Assembly: GCA_003160635.1 (NCBI GenBank)
Contig: PMLV01000126.1
Coordinates: 1 to 60,032 of the forward strand
Origin: Acidimicrobiaceae bacterium
GTDB lineage: Bacteria > Actinomycetota > Acidimicrobiia > Acidimicrobiales > RAAP-2
Direction: 5' to 3'
Length of the DNA stretch: 60,032 nt
Part shown: piece by piece, positions 57,853 through 60,032 of the stretch
Position numbering within the stretch: position 1 is the stretch's first letter
Layout of the letters: each line of letters begins with the position of its first letter
The notes under the pieces: generated by a model
Told to the model about the DNA's origin: nothing
Databases searched by the model: none
Seen by the model: the letters and a program-made list of their open reading frames with translations, nothing else
Translations under genes and position numbers: made by a program

Positions 57853-58767
57853 TCAGGACGTGGGGAAGGGCGGCACCAACGGCGAGACCTGTTCGAAGAG
57901 CAGGCGCGCCTCGTCGTTGACCCGGTCGATGGTCCAGACGTCGTCCGCGCGGGCCTCGGCAGCGGGTTCCCAGCCGCGCATGACCCGCATCAGCCCACCT
58001 TGGACCTTCAGGATCTGACCGCTGACCCCTTCACTGAGGTCGCTGGCCAGCCAGGCGACCACGGACGCGACGTTTTCTGGCGCCCACTTGTCGAACTCAC
58101 CTTCGACCGGTGCCAGGGCATCGCCGAATCCGGCCAGCGCCTCGGTCAGTCGGGTCCGCGCCACTGGGGCGATGCCGTTTACCCGCACACCGAACCGCTC
58201 GAGCTCACGGGCCAAGACGATGGTCATGGCGGCGATGCCGGCCTTGGCCGCGGCGTAGTTCAGCTGGCCGGCGTTTCCGTAGAGCCCGGACTCCGAAGAG
58301 GTGTTCACGACCTTGGCGTTCACCGGCGCCCCGGTCTCCTTGGCTACCTGGCGCCAGTGCGCCGCGGCGAACCGGGTGGGCACGAAGTGCCCTTTCAGGT
58401 GGACCTTGATGACCGAGTCCCAGTCCTCCTCCTCCATGGTGAAGCTCATGCGATCCCGCAAGATGCCGGCGTTGTTGACCAGGATGTCGAGCCGTCCATA
58501 GACGTCCAGAGCTTCACGGATCAGGCGTTGGCCCCCCTCCCAACTCGAGACGTCGTCGCTGTTGGCGGTCGCCTGCCCCCCCGAAGCCCGGATTTGCGCC
58601 GCCACCTCGTGTGCCGGTCCTTCATTGGCGCCCTCACCGGTCATGGCGCCCCCGAGGTCGTTGACGACGACCTTGGCTCCTTCTGACGCCAGCAGCACCG
58701 CTTCGGCTCGGCCCAGCCCACGTCCCGCACCGGTCACCACGGCCACCCGGCCATCGAACAACCCCAT
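57853..58767 (-). CDS. SDR family oxidoreductase (HSD17B4-like hydroxyacyl-CoA dehydrogenase)
   Basis: A 304-residue SDR of the multifunctional-protein-2 branch: GAGRGLG (13-19) then VVVNDLGGAMTGEG with its aspartate, NNAGILRDRMSFTM (the RDRM motif is diagnostic of D-3-hydroxyacyl-CoA dehydrogenases), NTSSESGLYGN and NYAAAKAGIAAM. RVNGIAPVARTRL is the usual helix. It is followed by a C-terminal extension typical of HSD17B4-type peroxisomal and actinobacterial enzymes. It oxidises (3R)-hydroxyacyl-CoA. A 10-bp repeat separates it from the upstream DUF3303-like gene. Confidence 0.87.
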   Translation of the reverse strand: MGLFDGRVAVVTGAGRGLGRAEAVLLASEGAKVVVNDLGGAMTGEGANEGPAHEVAAQIRASGGQATANSDDVSSWEGGQRLIREALDVYGRLDILVNNAGILRDRMSFTMEEEDWDSVIKVHLKGHFVPTRFAAAHWRQVAKETGAPVNAKVVNTSSESGLYGNAGQLNYAAAKAGIAAMTIVLARELERFGVRVNGIAPVARTRLTEALAGFGDALAPVEGEFDKWAPENVASVVAWLASDLSEGVSGQILKVQGGLMRVMRGWEPAAEARADDVWTIDRVNDEARLLFEQVSPLVPPFPTS

Positions 58768-58818
58768 CGCTCGTGCTCCTCTCCCCGTTCCGGCGACGGT
58801 ACTGGGTCAATGCTCCGG

Positions 58819-58858
58819 CGTTGCGATCCGTTGCGATCCGTTGCGATCCGTTGCGATC
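58819..58858. repeat. 10-bp tandem repeat touching a stop codon
   Basis: Four perfect copies of CGTTGCGATC (58819, 58829, 58839, 58849). The stop codon of the DUF3303-like gene (TCA at 58857-58859 on the plus strand) lies across the end of the last copy, so the array begins exactly at that gene's 3' end. Confidence 0.72.
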
Positions 58859-59183
58859 AGTCAACCTCGGCTTGATCGGCCGCGCTTCCCCGACGGTGTG
58901 AAGTGTTATTCCGAGAGAAAGGCGGTGATCGGCCGATGGCGTCATCGATCTTCAGCACGGGCGTGACCGTGAACGTCATGAATTCGGTATAGGCCAAGGC
59001 ACTCTGGTATGCCTGCTGAGCGTCATCGTTTTCGCTGATCGTGTAGCCCCCGGTGCTGTCGACCCGAACGTAGTGCGCAAGCTCGCCCGGACCGGGGCCC
59101 TGCTTTCCGAACACCTCCATCAGCCGCGTGACTTCGGACTTCGACATGCCCGGCTTCAATCGGTACTCCGTGACGAACAGCAT
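58857..59183 (-). CDS. DUF3303-like protein
   Basis: A 108-residue protein with the DUF3303 pattern: MLFVTEYRLKPGMSKSEVTRL, ELAHYVRVDSTGGYTISENDDAQQAY and YTEFMTFTVTPVLKIDDAI. DUF3303 folds as a dimeric alpha/beta barrel; its role is unknown. The last about 25 residues are Arg/Ser-rich and outside the domain. The stop codon is part of the 10-bp tandem array. It is upstream of the SDR at 57853 in the same direction, separated by about 90 bp. Confidence 0.7.
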   Translation of the reverse strand: MLFVTEYRLKPGMSKSEVTRLMEVFGKQGPGPGELAHYVRVDSTGGYTISENDDAQQAYQSALAYTEFMTFTVTPVLKIDDAIGRSPPFSRNNTSHRRGSAADQAEVD

Positions 59184-59467
59184 GGATGCGCTCCTTCGTT
59201 GAGTGATTGAGTGACCGACCCACTTCTGACGCTGGGCCGGTCAGCGGAGCCTACGCCCGTTGCAATTTGAATGCTCGAGAAACCCCAGGGCGGAGGGCGG
59301 GCCTCTCCGGGGAGGTTGCGAGGGCGCGTTTCACTCAAGGCCGCAGCCTGAAAACGCACTGAAAACCAAGACATGTGAGGGGAAGGTTGTCCTTCGGCAA
59401 GGAACAGATTGCTGCACGTCGGACCCTCCACCTTGGGGCCACAGGTTGGGCCCCCGCCTCCCGGCCC

Positions 59468-60032
59468 TTAGCCCCCCGGGTCAGGCCCTTGGTGGTTGCG
59501 CAACCGGTTGTGGAAGCCGCACAGGACCTGGGCGTTGCCTTGTTCGGTCAGGCCCCCTTTGGCGTAGGGGATGACGTGGTCGATCTCGCACCGCTCGGCG
59601 CGCACCTCGCAGAACTCATGGCAACAGGCCTGGTCACGCAGCTCGATGGCCCGGCGGGTGGCCCCGGTGAAAAAGCGCGAGGTGACCGAGCACTCGACGC
59701 GTCGGCCCGGGGCAAAGACGATGCGCTCGAACCAGGCCTTGCCGAGCCAAGGCACCAAGGTGCCCGGGGTGAGGACCCCGCCCGAGGCGAGCTCACAGAC
59801 CCGCCCCGACAAGGTGGGAAAGTCGACCAGCACGCTGAAGAGGGGCTCGGGACGCCGGGCGTCGGCCGGGGTGCTCTTCGAACGCGTGGCCATCTCCACC
59901 AAGGCATCGGCCCGGCGCTGGGGCGATGTGCGCCCGAGCTCGTCGATCTTGGGGTCCCGGCCCAGCGTGGCCTTGGCCTCGGCCCAGTCGGCTTCGAACA
60001 TCTCGGTCTCGAGGCGGATGAGCTCGCGCGAG
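59468..60032 (-). CDS. HNH endonuclease of the DUF222/13E12 type, 5' end outside window
   Basis: The reading frame is open from the window edge; 188 residues are visible. The C-terminal HNH domain is clear: CCHEFCEVRAERCEIDHVIPYAKGGLTEQGNA, then LCGFHNRLRNHQG, with paired Cys, a His-Asp-His-like metal/catalytic set and the final His/Asn. The preceding segment (SPQRRADALVEMATRSK, LASGGVLTPGTLVPWL, FAPGRRVECSVTSRFFTG) is the end of DUF222. These proteins (13E12 repeat family) are abundant in actinobacterial genomes and often mobile-like. 59184-59467 upstream of its stop, about 284 bases, shows no gene or recognisable signal. Confidence 0.85.
   Translation of the reverse strand, partial: SRELIRLETEMFEADWAEAKATLGRDPKIDELGRTSPQRRADALVEMATRSKSTPADARRPEPLFSVLVDFPTLSGRVCELASGGVLTPGTLVPWLGKAWFERIVFAPGRRVECSVTSRFFTGATRRAIELRDQACCHEFCEVRAERCEIDHVIPYAKGGLTEQGNAQVLCGFHNRLRNHQGPDPGG

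Noticed and set aside
59184-59467. A short gene between the DUF3303-like and HNH genes
   Set aside because: Only short, low-support frames without motifs or ribosome sites are present.

Overview
This window looks like the chromosome of a high-G+C actinobacterium. An uncultured Acidimicrobiia-like lineage is my best guess, but that is an inference. The reasons are the strong G/C bias at third codon positions, frequent GTG starts, ATGA/GTGA gene overlaps, start codons placed 6-9 nt after a TANNNT hexamer, an LLM-class (luciferase-like, probably F420- or flavin-dependent) oxidoreductase, a P450-type 3Fe-4S ferredoxin, and a DUF222/HNH (13E12-type) endonuclease at the right edge. No rRNA, tRNA, CRISPR array, insertion sequence or integrase was found. 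Almost everything is catabolic: five acyl-CoA ligases, at least four acyl-CoA dehydrogenase/enoyl-CoA hydratase type enzymes besides broken copies, six SDRs, a thiolase, a CaiB CoA-transferase, two aldehyde dehydrogenases, amidohydrolases, dienelactone hydrolases and two-domain VOC proteins. Only one transcription factor (TetR, 51179-51853) is present.

Layout. 1-18 kb: a mosaic of intact and broken genes. The broken loci are an LLM oxidoreductase (145-1160), an acyl-CoA dehydrogenase start joined to an enoyl-CoA hydratase end (1264-2072), an amidohydrolase tail (11471-11838), and a SnoaL tail next to a decapitated Rieske oxygenase (16289-17495). Intact genes between them include an aminomutase-like aminotransferase, an alpha/beta hydrolase, two ligases, a five-gene minus-strand block (VOC, M24-like, M24, P-loop kinase, SnoaL) and an SDR-ligase-SDR operon. 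18.2-23.1 kb: a tightly coupled operon of ferredoxin, alpha and beta subunits of a 2-oxoacid:ferredoxin oxidoreductase, an acyl-CoA ligase and a D-2-hydroxyacid dehydrogenase. No gamma subunit gene is visible. 24.8-31.4 kb: a six-gene operon of E1 alpha, E1 beta, a free-standing lipoyl domain, a fumarylacetoacetate-hydrolase-family enzyme, an amidohydrolase and malate synthase G. There is no E2 acyltransferase and no E3. This is the most interesting candidate system.

31.4-59.2 kb: short, often divergent units for acyl-CoA and aldehyde oxidation (ACAD, cyclase, hydratases, ligase, LLM oxidoreductase, aldehyde dehydrogenases, CoA-transferase, thiolase, TIM-barrel isomerases), a substrate-binding protein without a signal peptide, and a DUF3303-like protein. 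Between 34 and 59 kb, gene boundaries repeatedly carry short tandem arrays (8-24 bp unit, a different unit each time). Some include start or stop codons of neighbouring genes. The first 34 kb has almost none.

Together the genes suggest activation of carboxylic acids to CoA thioesters, beta-oxidation-like shortening, oxidative decarboxylation of 2-oxoacids by two alternative electron-transfer routes, and glyoxylate assimilation through malate synthase. The actual substrates cannot be read from the sequence. Starts were chosen by Shine-Dalgarno match, overlap with the upstream stop codon, or family N-terminus. No stretch longer than about 300 bases lacks a gene; the largest gaps are 59184-59467, 40562-40816 and 56479-56717.
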